Origin: Babylonia areolata | Taxonomy: Eukaryota > Mollusca > Gastropoda > Neogastropoda > Buccinidae | NCBI RefSeq assembly: GCF_041734735.1 | Contig: NC_134891.1 | Coordinates: 14,745,578 to 14,809,577 of the forward strand | Direction of reading: 5' to 3' | DNA length: 64,000 nucleotides | Part shown: positions 46,380-57,152 of the stretch, in pieces | Position numbering within the stretch: the first letter of the stretch is position 1 | Layout of the letters: each line of letters opens with the position of its first letter | Notes under the pieces: generated by a model | The model's database searches: none | What the model was told of the DNA's origin: nothing | Seen by the model: the letters and a program-made list of their open reading frames with translations, nothing else | Program-made: the position numbers and the translations under genes

Positions 46380-47705
46380 GAGTGTACTGTGCTTCTCTTT
46401 CAGTCAGTATAATTGTGTGTAAAACCATCATGTATGTGTAATATATGTTGCATGGTCTTGTAAATGTTCAAACATGCAAATGGGAAGAAGACAGATTAAA
46501 ACGATGAGAAAAAAAATATGAAAAAAGAAAGATTGAAAGAAAAGACAACAGAAAGGAAAAAAGTGATGATGGAATGAAAAAACAACAACAAAAAACAAAA
46601 CCAATATGGACAAAAGGAAAGAAAAAAAAGAAAAAGTAAAAAGAAGAGAGAAAGAGCCTTCCAATGATGCTGAGACTGGATAAAGTGTGAATCACAAGTG
46701 AGTCTTGAAAGCCCCGCCTCTTTTATTTTCTATTATCTTAATTGGTTTGGGAGATGAACCTGAACTGAGATTAAAAGCATTTTTCCATTTTTCTGGACAT
46801 TTTCTCAGCATTACAGCACTGCAAAATGTGTCGGTAGTGAAAGGCTTAACGACATGAACCCTGAGCTGTAGAACACCTTAGGGTATGTGCTCTGTAAGCC
46901 AAAAGCTTCTCTAATCAGCAGGTGACAGGTAATTCTGTGAAGACCTCGTCAGGCTTACTGCTTGCTTTTGGCAGTCAGCTGACATGAAACATTCCTATAC
47001 AGCAAAAAAAGACTTATAATGCATAATGGGAGGCAAAGGGACCACTCAAATTAATTTTCAAGCAAGGGACAAAACTGATATCAATATGTCTCTATGCAAG
47101 CAAAGGTTCTTATAATTTATCTTTCACATACTTTTGTTAACTTATATTTACACCAGTGATCCAGAGAGAATCTGGTTTCTATGATAGAGAAGAATAAACC
47201 AACCAGCCATGAACCAAGTATTGGTTCATTGCTGATAACTTGTCAGTGACACATTCTGACAGCATGTGTCCTTGCTTCATCTGCTTTGCCAGGTAATGCC
47301 ACAGAAGTCACACTTTTCAATGCCAGCATGCAGATTATTCTACGAAAAAATGCTTCCAAAGTATTGAAATTTGATTTTAACCATAACAAGTTCAGACTCT
47401 CAGTGAGTAAAGAGAAGATGAACCTGATTTGATTTCTCAACTTTTGTGACAGTCCACTCACAGGACATAAGTTTTATTTCTCCCGACACTGACATATTTA
47501 CTGAGTTATCAGGTAAGTGTACTCAAAGTGCAACATTGGTTCACACCCACAACACATCAATGTATCCAGCTCAAGAAAGATATTGAGTTAGAACAAAGAA
47601 CCCAAGGCCGAAAGCAAGTACACTGATAAGTGTCTATCCTTGTGTTTCAACTATTTTTTCAAAACTATGTTTCACTATGTACAAGCCCTTTCAATGCATG
47701 TCACA
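46023..47705. other. Unassigned sequence with AG microsatellite
   Basis: (GA)n lies at 46342-46375 and an A/G-rich tract at 46500-46660. The latter's reverse complement gives low-complexity Phe/Leu frames that are not genes. The rest shows no recognisable feature. Confidence 0.45.
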
Positions 47706-48369
47706 TTAAGGTAGTTTTGGGGACAATTTTGTTTCTCAGCTTCTATAGCAGCTATAGTCCTAAAATTTGGCACACTTCAAGTATATAATAATACCATTCC
47801 ATGCACAAAATTTTACAGGTATACCTTCATTAAAAACATTTTTATGTAATATTTCATTAATTATTTTTCTAAAAAACTCTGACGAATTTGGCTCCCTGCC
47901 TGAGAAAGAACTGTACATATTTGAGGTTCTACTCTTAATTTACTGATTTATTCTTAGACCATTCTGTGCATATAACTCATGAAATAAACTGAACAAACAC
48001 CTTCTGGGACACAGCTGGCATGCTAGAATAAACTATTTTTTTTAGTAACGTCTTTGACAGAATTATGATGATATGATAAAAAGTGTCATAGATACACTGA
48101 TTTTGATACATTATATGCACTCAGCAGGCAATTTTACATCAGTGTGCCAAATTTTATGTCAATAGCTTTTCTGTATCCAAAGATACGAGGGGGCAAAGAT
48201 TGTAACATGAACAAAAACAAAGATTTGAGAAAAACGGTTTCAAAGATTTTACTTTCTTTTTCAAGGATATCTGAGGATTCCCATACACTATTACATGAAA
48301 TTACATAGCATGCAGCATTCTCAACATTCACATAAATCTGTAAATGTCACAGAAAGTGTCAGGAAACCT

Positions 48370-48750
48370 TTAGAATTCCCCAGCACCGTACACATGTCCC
48401 TCCCGTTCCTGCCGTTCCCTACACCAAATTTCATCAATTGTTTTTCTTCTGTCTTTCTGGGCTCTGGAACTCTTTCTGGTAGCACTTTTAACCCTGCTGA
48501 TGTCTTCCTCCTCACAATACTGTTCAGTGGTGCTGGTAAGTAGCTCCAATTCAACAAGGACATTCAAGAAGGCTGAAGATCCTTTGCTGAATTTTTGGAC
48601 CGTCATGGCGAGGGCAGTGTCCACTGTTCGGAGGTTGGCCCTTCTTTCCTTGGGACACACAGACCACATCAGAGAGTGAAAACTCTCAGAGTTCTGTGTT
48701 TTGCCAGCTAAGCATCTTCTAAGCAGCTGGGGGTCTCCAAGTCCTTCCCT
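48370..48750 (-). pseudogene. Mutator-like transposase, C-terminal part
   Basis: The reverse strand reads DPQLLRRCLAGKTQNSESFH, then SLMWSVCPKERRANLRTVDT and ALAMTVQKFSKGSSAFLNVL. This is the conserved end of the family (compare the 'GKTQNxNESxHSxxWxxCPK' motif known from these proteins). A basic tail (ATRKSSRAQKDRRK) and GHVYGAGEF end the frame at 48370. The frame is open over this part. Confidence 0.75.
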
Positions 48751-48935
48751 CCTTCACGCACAGCCAGCTGCTGAAAAACACAATGATGATGATGATTGAA
48801 AAAGTTGTTTTTATGAATTAAAAAAGTAAAGAAATTAAAAAAATGTCCCCAAGTACAGCCAGCCACTGAAAAAATATAAAAGAAATAAAAAAAAATCACC
48901 CAAGCACAGCCAGCTGCTGAAAAACACAATAATGA
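48740..48935. repeat. Three imperfect repeats inside the transposon deletion zone
   Basis: The phrase 'cacagccagctgctgaaaaac' and close variants occur at about 48758, 48853 and 48902, separated by A-rich spacers. They lie just upstream (element sense) of the surviving C-terminal part, where the missing transposase core would be. Confidence 0.65.
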
Positions 48936-48949
48936 CTGAGAAACAATCC

Positions 48950-49358
48950 CAAAGAAACTAATAAAAAAATAAACTCCAATAATTTTTTTTTTAAAAAGAT
49001 TGAATCAAGTCCCCAGTTCTGCATTCTATTCAACCTGAAAAACAAAAGTTTTGAGCTGCAAACGGAATACACTGGAGAAAAAATACTTATGTACTCACAA
49101 TCAGTTTTTGTTCCTCTGTTCTCTGTGTAATCATCTTCACACATACACCACCACACATCTCTACACTTTTGCATTATCCAAAGGATCATGGACTCACATA
49201 CATACACTGAAACTTTCCTGTGCTTCTTCCAACACTTACAGTTACTCCCTAACCACCACCACCCCCACTTCCATAACAACCCACCACACACACACACACT
49301 CAAACACACACACAGGCCTACAGTGATACACAGTTACTCCTCACTCCCCCACCCAACC

Positions 49359-49401
<43 letters not shown>

Positions 49402-49427
49402 ACAATTACTCCTTCCTCCCACACAGA
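48950..49427. repeat. Unrelated filler and CA microsatellite replacing the transposase core
   Basis: Short AT-rich DNA is followed by CA/CCA-rich sequence, including (CA)n at 49361-49400. No transposase similarity can be read here, which marks the internal deletion or replacement. Confidence 0.6.
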
Positions 49428-49877
49428 TTACAGCTTTCTGATCAACTGTGGGGAAAAATCACTCACCGGTTTGTTGCATTCCGGGCAAAGAATGCCACTA
49501 GCAGTGATGATTGACTGCAAACAGCCAAGATTGATGATCAGGTTCAGTTCATCGGAAGTGGGCGTGTCAACCTCTTCATCTTCCATCGGCTGGCTTGTCT
49601 CAGCTGTGTCACTGTCATCATCACTAGAACTATCCCGAGGTTTGAAAAATGAGTTTCCGTTCCGAGGCCACACTAGCACTGGACTGGACAGCTCTCAATG
49701 TTGATGGCACAGATCGACAGATTGAGATACATGAGTAGGCTTATCACTCGAAGTCGTAGCCTCACCAGCTGACTGTTCTTGGCCCACTTCACTGCTTTGA
49801 ACTACACTGCTTCTTCTCTTGCGACGTTTTCCGAACTTGTGAATTGTCCTGTACTTCTTCCCGACATGTTTTGGCAT
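49428..49877 (-). pseudogene. Mutator-like transposase, N-terminal part
   Basis: The frame starts MPKHVGKKYRTIHKFGKRRK (basic, probably a nuclear signal or DNA-contact segment), continues to DLCHQH, meets a TGA at 49697-49695, and stays in the same frame as ELSSPVLVWPRNGNSFFKPR. An acidic DSSSDDDSD stretch follows, then LILCPEC-type NLGCLQSIITASG and the zinc half CPECNKPVSDFSPQLIRKL. The family's next block (the rest of the zinc module and the DDE core) is absent, replaced by CA repeats and unrelated DNA. From memory, related mollusc proteins have the same N-terminal order. Confidence 0.68.
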
Positions 49878-50499
49878 GTTTAGTCACTCAAAACGACTTT
49901 TATTTTCGAAATGATAGTGAAAACTATTGTTGAACCGATCTCAGTAGCGTAAGGCGGAAGTGTGGGTCGCCAAGGCTCAAAGCCAATCAGAGTAGCAGAT
50001 GCGATCACGTGACTCGAAGATCCAACCAGCAGTACGCATTTTGCCAGCTGGTGACATGCTTTCTGCACAACTGGGGGCTTGCATGCTGTGTGTGAGCTAC
50101 GGAAATTAGGTCATCGAGAGAGAGGAGGTCATGAGCTTGAAAACGAGTGGTTACATGCCACAATCAATGAAACCAAAATGTCCGTATCTATGGGCTGAAG
50201 TCGGCGATTTTTGTGATTTGATTGAAAGTTCTTACAATTTTTCTGTGACACCTACCTTATAAAATAAACAAATAACCATATTTAGAGGTTGAAACGATGT
50301 AAAAGACTATCAGAAAGTGTTTACAGAGGCTTTACACTGGACAAAACTGCCATAATCCCCAAACACATTTTTTCATGATTTTTCACCAAATTTTCACCTT
50401 AAGTGCCCCCTTAATGCATACTTTTCATGCACTTTAGATTTTTGTAAAACATTTACACTTTCAAACAGTTCATTAATAATTTCATTAATTGTATATACA

Positions 50500-50820
50500 C
50501 ATCTCCTTTCAAACCTTTATTTCTTATACAACTTCAGTTCATTCATCCATCTACATTTACAGCATCCACCACATGACCTTCACAACAACATACACAATGT
50601 ATTTCAACGGACAGGAACAATGGTGAAACTGGACACATTCTTGCCCATATGTACGTCATTTTAAGAACAAAACACCTACATCTGGCACCAGTATATTTCT
50701 AAGCGGAAGTCAAAGACAAACACATTCTTGGATTTATGCTAACATATTAAGACGTCATGGAAACAAAACAAAGTCAGGTGCACATGTAACATGCACAGTG
50801 GGCAGGGCTGTTCAGTCAAT
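50500..50820 (-). other. 3' UTR and polyadenylation signal of the TTC39-like gene
   Basis: The untranslated stretch follows the stop codon at 50823-50821 on the reverse strand. An AATAAA signal is present as the complement of 50516-50521. The Mutator-like transposon begins less than 100 bp further on, so the transcript probably ends just before it. Confidence 0.6.
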
Positions 50821-50913
50821 TCACACTGCAGTTGAGCTCCGCTTCAGCTGCTTCAGCGCATTGTTGACTCGGACGCTCAGTCGGTTCTCAAAGTCATAGT
50901 CTTTGTAACTGTC
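50821..50913 (-). CDS. TTC39-like: TTC39-like gene, last coding exon
   Basis: Thirty codons plus a stop, reading DSYKDYDFENRLSVRVNNAL then KQLKRSSTAV. A canonical acceptor (ttactttttccaacag, complement of 50914-50929) precedes it at phase 0. The YKDYDFENRLxxRV stretch is the typical C-terminal end of tetratricopeptide-repeat domain 39 proteins (usual form ENRLHxRIxxAL). I recall that family's C-terminus but could not search it. TTC39 proteins are cytoplasmic TPR proteins. TTC39B is linked to lipid metabolism in mammals, and no role is inferred for this snail copy. The last intron is 9.3 kb and full of transposons. Confidence 0.8.
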   Translation of the reverse strand, partial: DSYKDYDFENRLSVRVNNALKQLKRSSTAV

Positions 50914-51125
50914 CTGTTGGAAAAAGTAATCAACCAAATATCTCTATACCTGAAAGCTACAAACCAATGTAAATAAGTAAATGACATGTATATGGAAACT
51001 TCTGGCTTTTCAAAAGGTAGAGGTTGATATCAGTGCTTTATAAATCATATTACAAACCTCTGAAGCACCGATGATGACCCAAAATTTGTATATAGACCAA
51101 TGATACACAAGCAAAACAAACAATT

Positions 51126-51584
51126 TTAACCCATTGGCTGCCTTGGGATGTAAGACTTATGTCCCTTTTGTTGCAGAGTTTTCACCTTTAGGACATATCT
51201 CTCATGTCCTATGTTTATCAGCAATTCATGGTTAAAGGGAAATGACCTACTTTTGTCTCTCCCTGTCATCTAGAATGCCTGAAGATCATTAACATCCCTT
51301 GAACTTGTACAGTCTGTAACACATGACTCGTTTTTGACCAATAGTGTCTGCAACTGACTTGGGAATTTCCCACTGCCTGTGAGTCATATGACCATACAAG
51401 TCCAAGGGACGTATACAATATTCAAACATTCTTAAGATAGGGAGAAACAAAGTAGGTTGTTTCCCTTTAACTATGAACCATGAATTGCTGATGAAAACTG
51501 GATGTAAGAGTCACATCCAGTAGGTGAACAACAGTGCAACAAAAGGGATGTAAGTCTCACATCCTAATGCAAGCAAGGGGTTAA
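51126..51584. mobile_element. Foldback MITE with ~145-bp terminal inverted repeats and TTAA target duplication (piggyBac-like)
   Basis: TTAA (51126-51129 and 51581-51584) flanks an element beginning CCCATTGGCTGCC. Its other end reads CCCCTTGCTTGCA on the reverse strand. The two arms match over ~145 bp ('cttttgttgca', 'atcagcaattcatggtt', 'agttaaagggaaa' and so on), leaving a ~165-bp centre. Each arm contains small palindromes such as ggatgtaagacttatgtcc and ctggatgtgactcttacatccag-type hairpins. TTAA plus CCC...GGG termini are the signature of piggyBac elements. No transposase is present, so it is non-autonomous. Confidence 0.83.
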
Positions 51585-51611
51585 ATGTGATGAAAGTTAT
51601 AAAAAAAAAAA

Positions 51612-52600
51612 AGAAGTCAAAATTATGGTACCATTTTGAGACATGGCAATGTGTCTGAAAATGAAGAGGCCAGAAAGTATAAACCTTATCCAAACCCAGT
51701 TCCCACTGAACTGGTCTCTGTTTCTTGTTCTAATAAAACATCTATCTTCAATAAAGATGGCATATTAAGTTTGAAAGATTTTGCAAAAGATCCACATGAC
51801 TGTCGTAAACAACCCGGTATGCTTGACATGTCTCATTTTATTCATTCAAAGGCAAGTGCATGAATACACTACACATTCTTCACTTGCAACAAGTGGTCAA
51901 CACATCTATCTCTGAGAGTGCATGCACTTATTTTCTGGTAAAAAAAAGTCTGTTCAACAACTGAAATGTAATCGAAGTCTCATATTGATTTTTGGGTCCT
52001 CTTTCCTGTTTTACATCTGCAAATATAAACTTCCCAATAAAAACATTCAAGAAAACCAAATTAGAACTATTTTCATGTAAATCGTCCGGACTCATCAAGA
52101 GAAAGTGTAAATCTGTTTGACAACACCCTTCAATCATATGTGCTTCGCACAGCATCAGAGAAGGTGGAAAGTCTAGCAGCGTGTGAAATGTTTGTCTAGG
52201 AGACAGGAAACTTGTGTTGACTCGCATCCAACAGTTGGTATATTGTTTGAAAATAAACTGTATGGTATATTGTTTGAAAATAAACTGTATATGTTTTTTT
52301 TTTGTAAATGTTATGGTTTGTTTATACATTTTTCTCTCTTCCAATTAAGTTTGGACAGTCATTGTTTCTGACACATGCAAGATGCAATGAGATATGGATA
52401 TCGACAAAGGTCAACTCATGTTGTTCGATACGATTGCTTTTAGTTGAAGACCTGTTGCATTACAAGTTCCAAACGACGTTGTTCAAGGTAGAAAATCAGC
52501 ACCTTTAATTACTTTGATCCAGACATGTGTTGTCTGGTGAATTTTTATCACAAAAGAATGTAGTTTATCAGACCACCTGACAGACCAAGTGTGGAATGAA
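51612..52600. repeat. ~1-kb dispersed repeat, copy 2 (class unknown)
   Basis: This is the partner of 21737-22750, in the same orientation. It contains an extra perfect 26-bp tandem duplication (52236-52291, 'ggtatattgtttgaaaataa' type) that copy 1 lacks. It starts shortly after the MITE and stops about 600 bp before LINE A copy 3. Confidence 0.75.
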
Positions 52601-53223
52601 GAAAATTGTTGCATCCAAAATACACTGGTACCTACAAGCTTATTAGTTTGCGGAATTTAATTTGAACAGCCACATTTTACTTTACACAAGTTCTGAAAAA
52701 CAAAATATAAATTGATTGTAATTGATTTGTTTTGATAATCTTTGAAGCACTTTATATTTGAAGTGTTTGAGATGAAAAGTCAAGTGTGACAGAGCACTTG
52801 TTCTTCCGTTCTACTCAATGCAGATAACAAATATTCTTAGCTGACTTGTTTTCCATGGTTTCTTTACCCCTTGCCTGCCGGACATTTGTCATACCTGTAT
52901 GCCGAGAAAAACCTTCCACCCAAGTGCAAGAGCAAAAAATGTGCACTACTTCGTCAAATACAAAGATAACTATTCCTTTAAATTTTGCACGATGATTGTT
53001 CATACATTGTACTTTATGCAGATAATAAAGTTATTATAATTCCACTGCATATTTGATGTTCTTGCTGTTTTTAAATCCAATTCAAATAAAATTTCTATGA
53101 AATCAAGTGGTTTAAAATTCTCTGCATCACAATTAATTCCAGGAGGGTGTTTGTCAAACCGTTTTAGACTTTCTGGTGATAAATCCGTAAGATTTACGTG
53201 ACAATAGTTATAATTCTGTTTAC
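52601..53223. other. Intronic sequence with a possible second piggyBac-like terminus
   Basis: At 52866-52890, 'accccttgcctgccggacat' resembles the terminus of the MITE at 51130 (CCCATTGGCTGCC), preceded by TTTA rather than TTAA. No matching second end was found nearby. The rest is plain AT-rich DNA. Confidence 0.4.
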
Positions 53224-53235
53224 TTGAATATTTGT
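53224..53235. repeat. Target-site duplication, LINE A copy 3 (3' side of the element)
   Basis: TTGAATATTTGT recurs exactly at 59110-59121. Confidence 0.95.
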
Positions 53236-53408
53236 GAAATGAAATGAAATGAAATTATGGTGCTTAGAGCCTCGTTGACCACTAAGGCCATCTCAAGGCT
53301 ACTGCCACGTTAATACCTACTACAATGGTAAAAAACAAACAATAAAAACGAGTCACCACTTTAAGCTTTCCACTCAAAGTTTAAAAAACCTTCCATAGTT
53401 TAAAACCT

Positions 53409-56400
53409 TCAGATCTGATTAAAAATGTCCACTTCTTTAAAGAAGTCCATCAGTGCCCACGGAGGGGCATCACGAAACAAGGTCTTCAAAGAAACCGCCA
53501 TGTAATGTCTGTGTCTAACGTCATGCAGATCCCAACAGTCAAGGAGCATGTTTTTCACAGTGAGAGGCTCATCACAGGGAATACATCGAGGGGCCTCTTC
53601 CCCCTTCAACAAGTAAGAATGAGTAAAAAAAAGTGTGCCCCGCATGCAGTCTGCACAGCACAGACTCCTCCTTTCTGTTCTTCACCCCTGAAGAGAGGGT
53701 CTCTTTTAGGTCTGGACGGATCTGGAATAGCTTGTTGTCCATCTGGGTGTTCCACTCCTCTTGCCAAAGATCTTTAACATAAGTGTTCACCTTCTGTTTC
53801 ATGTCTGTGTATGGTACAAAGGATCTCGATAATTCTTTCTTTACAGCGTTCTTGGCCAGCTGGTCTGCCCTTTCGTTACCACGAATGCCAACATGTCCAG
53901 GAACCCAGGCTAACACAACCTCGTATCCTTTCTTCATTACGAGAGTGAAAGCTTCGTAGAATTCCAGCAGTTTGGGATGAGTGAGATTCCTGCAGGCGAT
54001 CGCCTCCAGGGCTGACAAGGAGTCGGAAAAGATCATGAATCTCTTTTGTTTCGAAGAGAGAACCATTTTTACTGCCAGAACCAGTGTGGTCAGTTCCGTA
54101 GTGTACACTGAGCTGTCAGACAGGATGTGTTCCGTTGAGGGCTGGTCAGGAAAGGCGGGACAACACAGATGCAGTGACTCCATCCTCTGACTTGGAACCG
54201 TCAGTGAAGGTTCTTTGGAAAGTGGGAAATTTGTGGCAGAGTTCTGAAAAGTAAGTTCTGTAGGCCAGTGAACTGGTGGAGTCTTTATGGTACGAGGCCA
54301 GATCGAATCAGACCTCAGGTGTTCTAAAGGTCCATGGTGGGCTGTCAGCGAACTTGGAGAAGTCTGAGATGCCACCGACATCCAGATCGGCATTTTCTAT
54401 GTGCGGATGAATGTTAAGTCCAAGAGGAGTGATGCAGTTTGGGTTGTCTTTAAATTTCTTGTTGAAGGGGTTGTTGAATACAACGTTGTAAGCAGGGTTT
54501 GTAGGTTCAGAAAACAGTTTCAAGTAATAATTTAGGGTCAGCTTCAATCTGCGGTTGGAGAGAGGTGGTTCCCCTGCCTCTGTATACAGGCTGTGCACAG
54601 GGGTGGTGCGGAACGCACCTAAGCTGAGACGGAGCCCTTGGTGGTGTATAGGGTCCAGCAGTTTCAGGTAAGATGGCCGAGCCATATACTACACATCCGT
54701 AATCCAGTTTGGACCGAACCAGGGCTCTGTAGAGGTGCAAGAGAGTTCTCTTATCAGCACCCCAGTCCATGTGTGCCACAACTCGGATGATGTTCAGGGC
54801 TTTTCAGCTGTTTGATATGGCTGAGGAAGTTCTGCTTCTGATCAAAGACGACCCCTAAAAATTTGGCTTCCTTGACCACCGGGATGGTGGATTTTCCAGA
54901 CGGATTTCAGGGTCCAGATAGAATTGGCGAAAGTTATGGAAATGAATACACTCAGTTTTGGAGGACGAAAAGGTGAAATCGTTCTCCTCTGCCCAACACT
55001 GAATTTTGTCCACGCAGAGCTGAAGCCGTCACTGGATGCTGGCATACGTGCTGCCAGTTGCATACAGGGCGAAATTGTCCACAAACAGCGAGCTGTCCGA
55101 TCCCTTCTGAACCAACTGGACGATGTCGTTTATTTGATGCTGAAGAGAGCCGGCGACAGAATGCTCCCTTGCGGAACACCCAGCTCCTGCTCGTGAATAT
55201 CGGACAGGGTGGTGCTGACCCTCACCTGGAATTGTCTGTCTTGCAAGAAGTTGTGGATAAACTGGGGCAGGTGTCCTCGGAAGCCGAGCTTGAGCAGGTC
55301 TGAGAGAATTCCAAATTTCCAGGTGGTATTGTAAGCTTTCTCTAAGTCAAAAAATATGGCCACCACATGCTGTTTGTTGACAAAGGCATTCCTTACAGTG
55401 GTTTCCAGATGAACCAGATGGTCAACGGTAAATCGATGCTTGCGGAAACCGCACTGTTCTTTCACCAGAAGGCCGTCAGTCTCTAGTTTCCACATCAGTC
55501 TACCGTTGACCATCTTCTCCATCAGTTTGCAGATGCAGCTGGTCAGTGCTATTGGGCGGTAGTTGGAGGGGTTCGAGGGGTCTTTTCCCGGTTTTGGCAC
55601 CGGGATTATGAGGGCTTTCCGCCAGGAGGGTGGAAAAAAGGCTGTAATCCAGATGTGGTTGTAAACTTTGAGCAGGGTGTCCAGACAGGTTTCGGGAAGA
55701 TGTTTTAAAAGTTTATAATGGACCTCGTCCATTCCTGGAGAGGAATCCGTACAGGCAGATTTTAGTTCATTCATAGTGAAAGGAAGGTTGTAGCTCTCTG
55801 TGTTGTCGCAAGAGAAGTTGCAGGGTGTTTTTTCTTTCAGGTTTTTGGTTTTGAGAAACCGAGCAGATTTGTTGGCAGATCTAGAATTCAGTTCGATTGT
55901 GGAGGCAAGCAAATTGGCAACTTCTTTCTTCTCTGTGACCAGAGCGTCTGAGAGTTTAAGATGGTGAAAAGTTGGGCAGACGTTTTTGCCCTTAATTTTT
56001 TTCAAGACCTTCCACACTTTCTTCTTGGGTGTGTTGGAGGTTAAGGAAGAGCAAAAATCTCTCCATGATTTTCTCTGGCTCTTTTTAAAAACATACCTGG
56101 CTTTCGCCCTCAGCTGTTGATGGATTCGAATGCTATCGGTCTCCGAAAGACGCGTCGTTGTGCTCTCTTCCAAGACTTACGGGCCTCCCGACATTCAGCA
56201 TTGAACCAGGGAGTTCTTGGCATCTTAGGCTTGGAGGTAGACGATGGGACTGCTGCTTTGGCGCATTCTAAAATGATCTGTGTCAGAGTGTCAGCAGGAT
56301 CCTTGCTTTGTGAGACTGTTTCTTCCTGCAGCTCCACTCTTAACTCTGTGGTAAAAATTCCCCAGTCGGCTTTGTCATAGTTCAGGCAGTCAGGCAGAGT

Positions 56401-57061
56401 CACCTTCCCCATCTGTGGGGCGAAGGACGACAGGAAAGTGGTCACTCCCGTGCAGATCGTCATGCACTTTCCACTCGTAGTCCAGGACCAATGATGGATC
56501 GCAGACCGACAGATCTAAACACAAGAGCTTCCCAGAAGACAGATGAAAGTAAGTGGGTGACTTGTCGTTAAGACAACACAGGTCCATATCGGAAAGAAGG
56601 TTTTCCAAAAGAAGACCTTGGGCTGATGTCACCTCACTACCCCAGAGCGGGGAGTGGCCACTGAAGTCGCCCAACAGTAAGAACGGTCATGGGAGCTGGT
56701 CAACCAGGTTCATGAGGTCCTGCCTCAGAACACGGACGGAAGGAGGAAGGTACAGAGAGCAGACAGTGATGGTTTTCTTAAGTGTGACTCTGACTGCCAC
56801 CGCCTGTAAAGGGGTGCTTAAAGGAACAGTACTGTATAAAAGGGACTTACGTATAAAAAGAGCGACACCTCCCGTCAATCCTTCTTGCTTCGGTTGAGCG
56901 GGTTTAGAAATGGAGTTAAAACCAGAGAGAGATAAAAACTTGCCATCTCTTTGCAGAGTCTCTTGCAGCGCCAGCACTGAAGGTTTCAAGGCACGACAAA
57001 GCAGCTGGAGTTCCTGGAGATTGGCATAAAACCCACGGATGTTCCAATGAATTACCGCCAT
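53409..57061 (-). pseudogene. LINE A ORF2, copy 3 (endonuclease, RT, RNase H)
   Basis: ORF2 starts at 57061 (MAVIHWNIRGFYANL). Endonuclease blocks LALQETLQRDGKF, DFSGHSPLWGSE and GSDHFPVVLRPT are followed by the linker (FNAECREARKSWKRAQRR) and RT (FFDLEKAYNTTWK, GVPQGSILSPALFSIK at ~55170). RNase H (FTDGSK type at ~54200, FSDSLSALEAI, WVPGHVGIRGNERAD) and HDVRHRHYMAVSL end the protein at 53409. Breaks include a TGA just before DFSGHS (near 56685), frame changes near 56400, 56170, 55130 and 54850, and the T8-run shift at ~53625 that all three copies share. It is non-functional. Confidence 0.88.
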
Positions 57062-57152
57062 TAGAAAGGTTAAAAATAAAGCAGCAGAGTAATCCATCGC
57101 TACCTCCTGCTCCTCTGCTTGCGGTGGCTCAAGGTTGGCCAAGACCGCATAT

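Larger units (their letters stand above)
47706..50414 (-). mobile_element. Mutator-like DNA transposon, internally deleted, bounded by TTAA
   Basis: The N- and C-terminal parts of a Mutator-like (Pfam 'Mutator-like transposase domain' type) protein lie on the reverse strand at 49877-49428 and ~48750-48370, with the catalytic centre missing. TTAA occurs at both proposed ends (47706-47709 and 50411-50414). The ends share a 'cttaaggt/ttaaggt' core but no long clean inverted repeat. A TTAA duplication would suggest a Kolobok-like rather than classic MULE insertion. The protein recognition is firmer than the borders. Confidence 0.68.

Noticed and set aside
46428-46695. Phe-rich reverse-strand frames
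   Set aside because: They are the complement of an A/G-rich tract. The composition is due to low complexity, not membrane segments.
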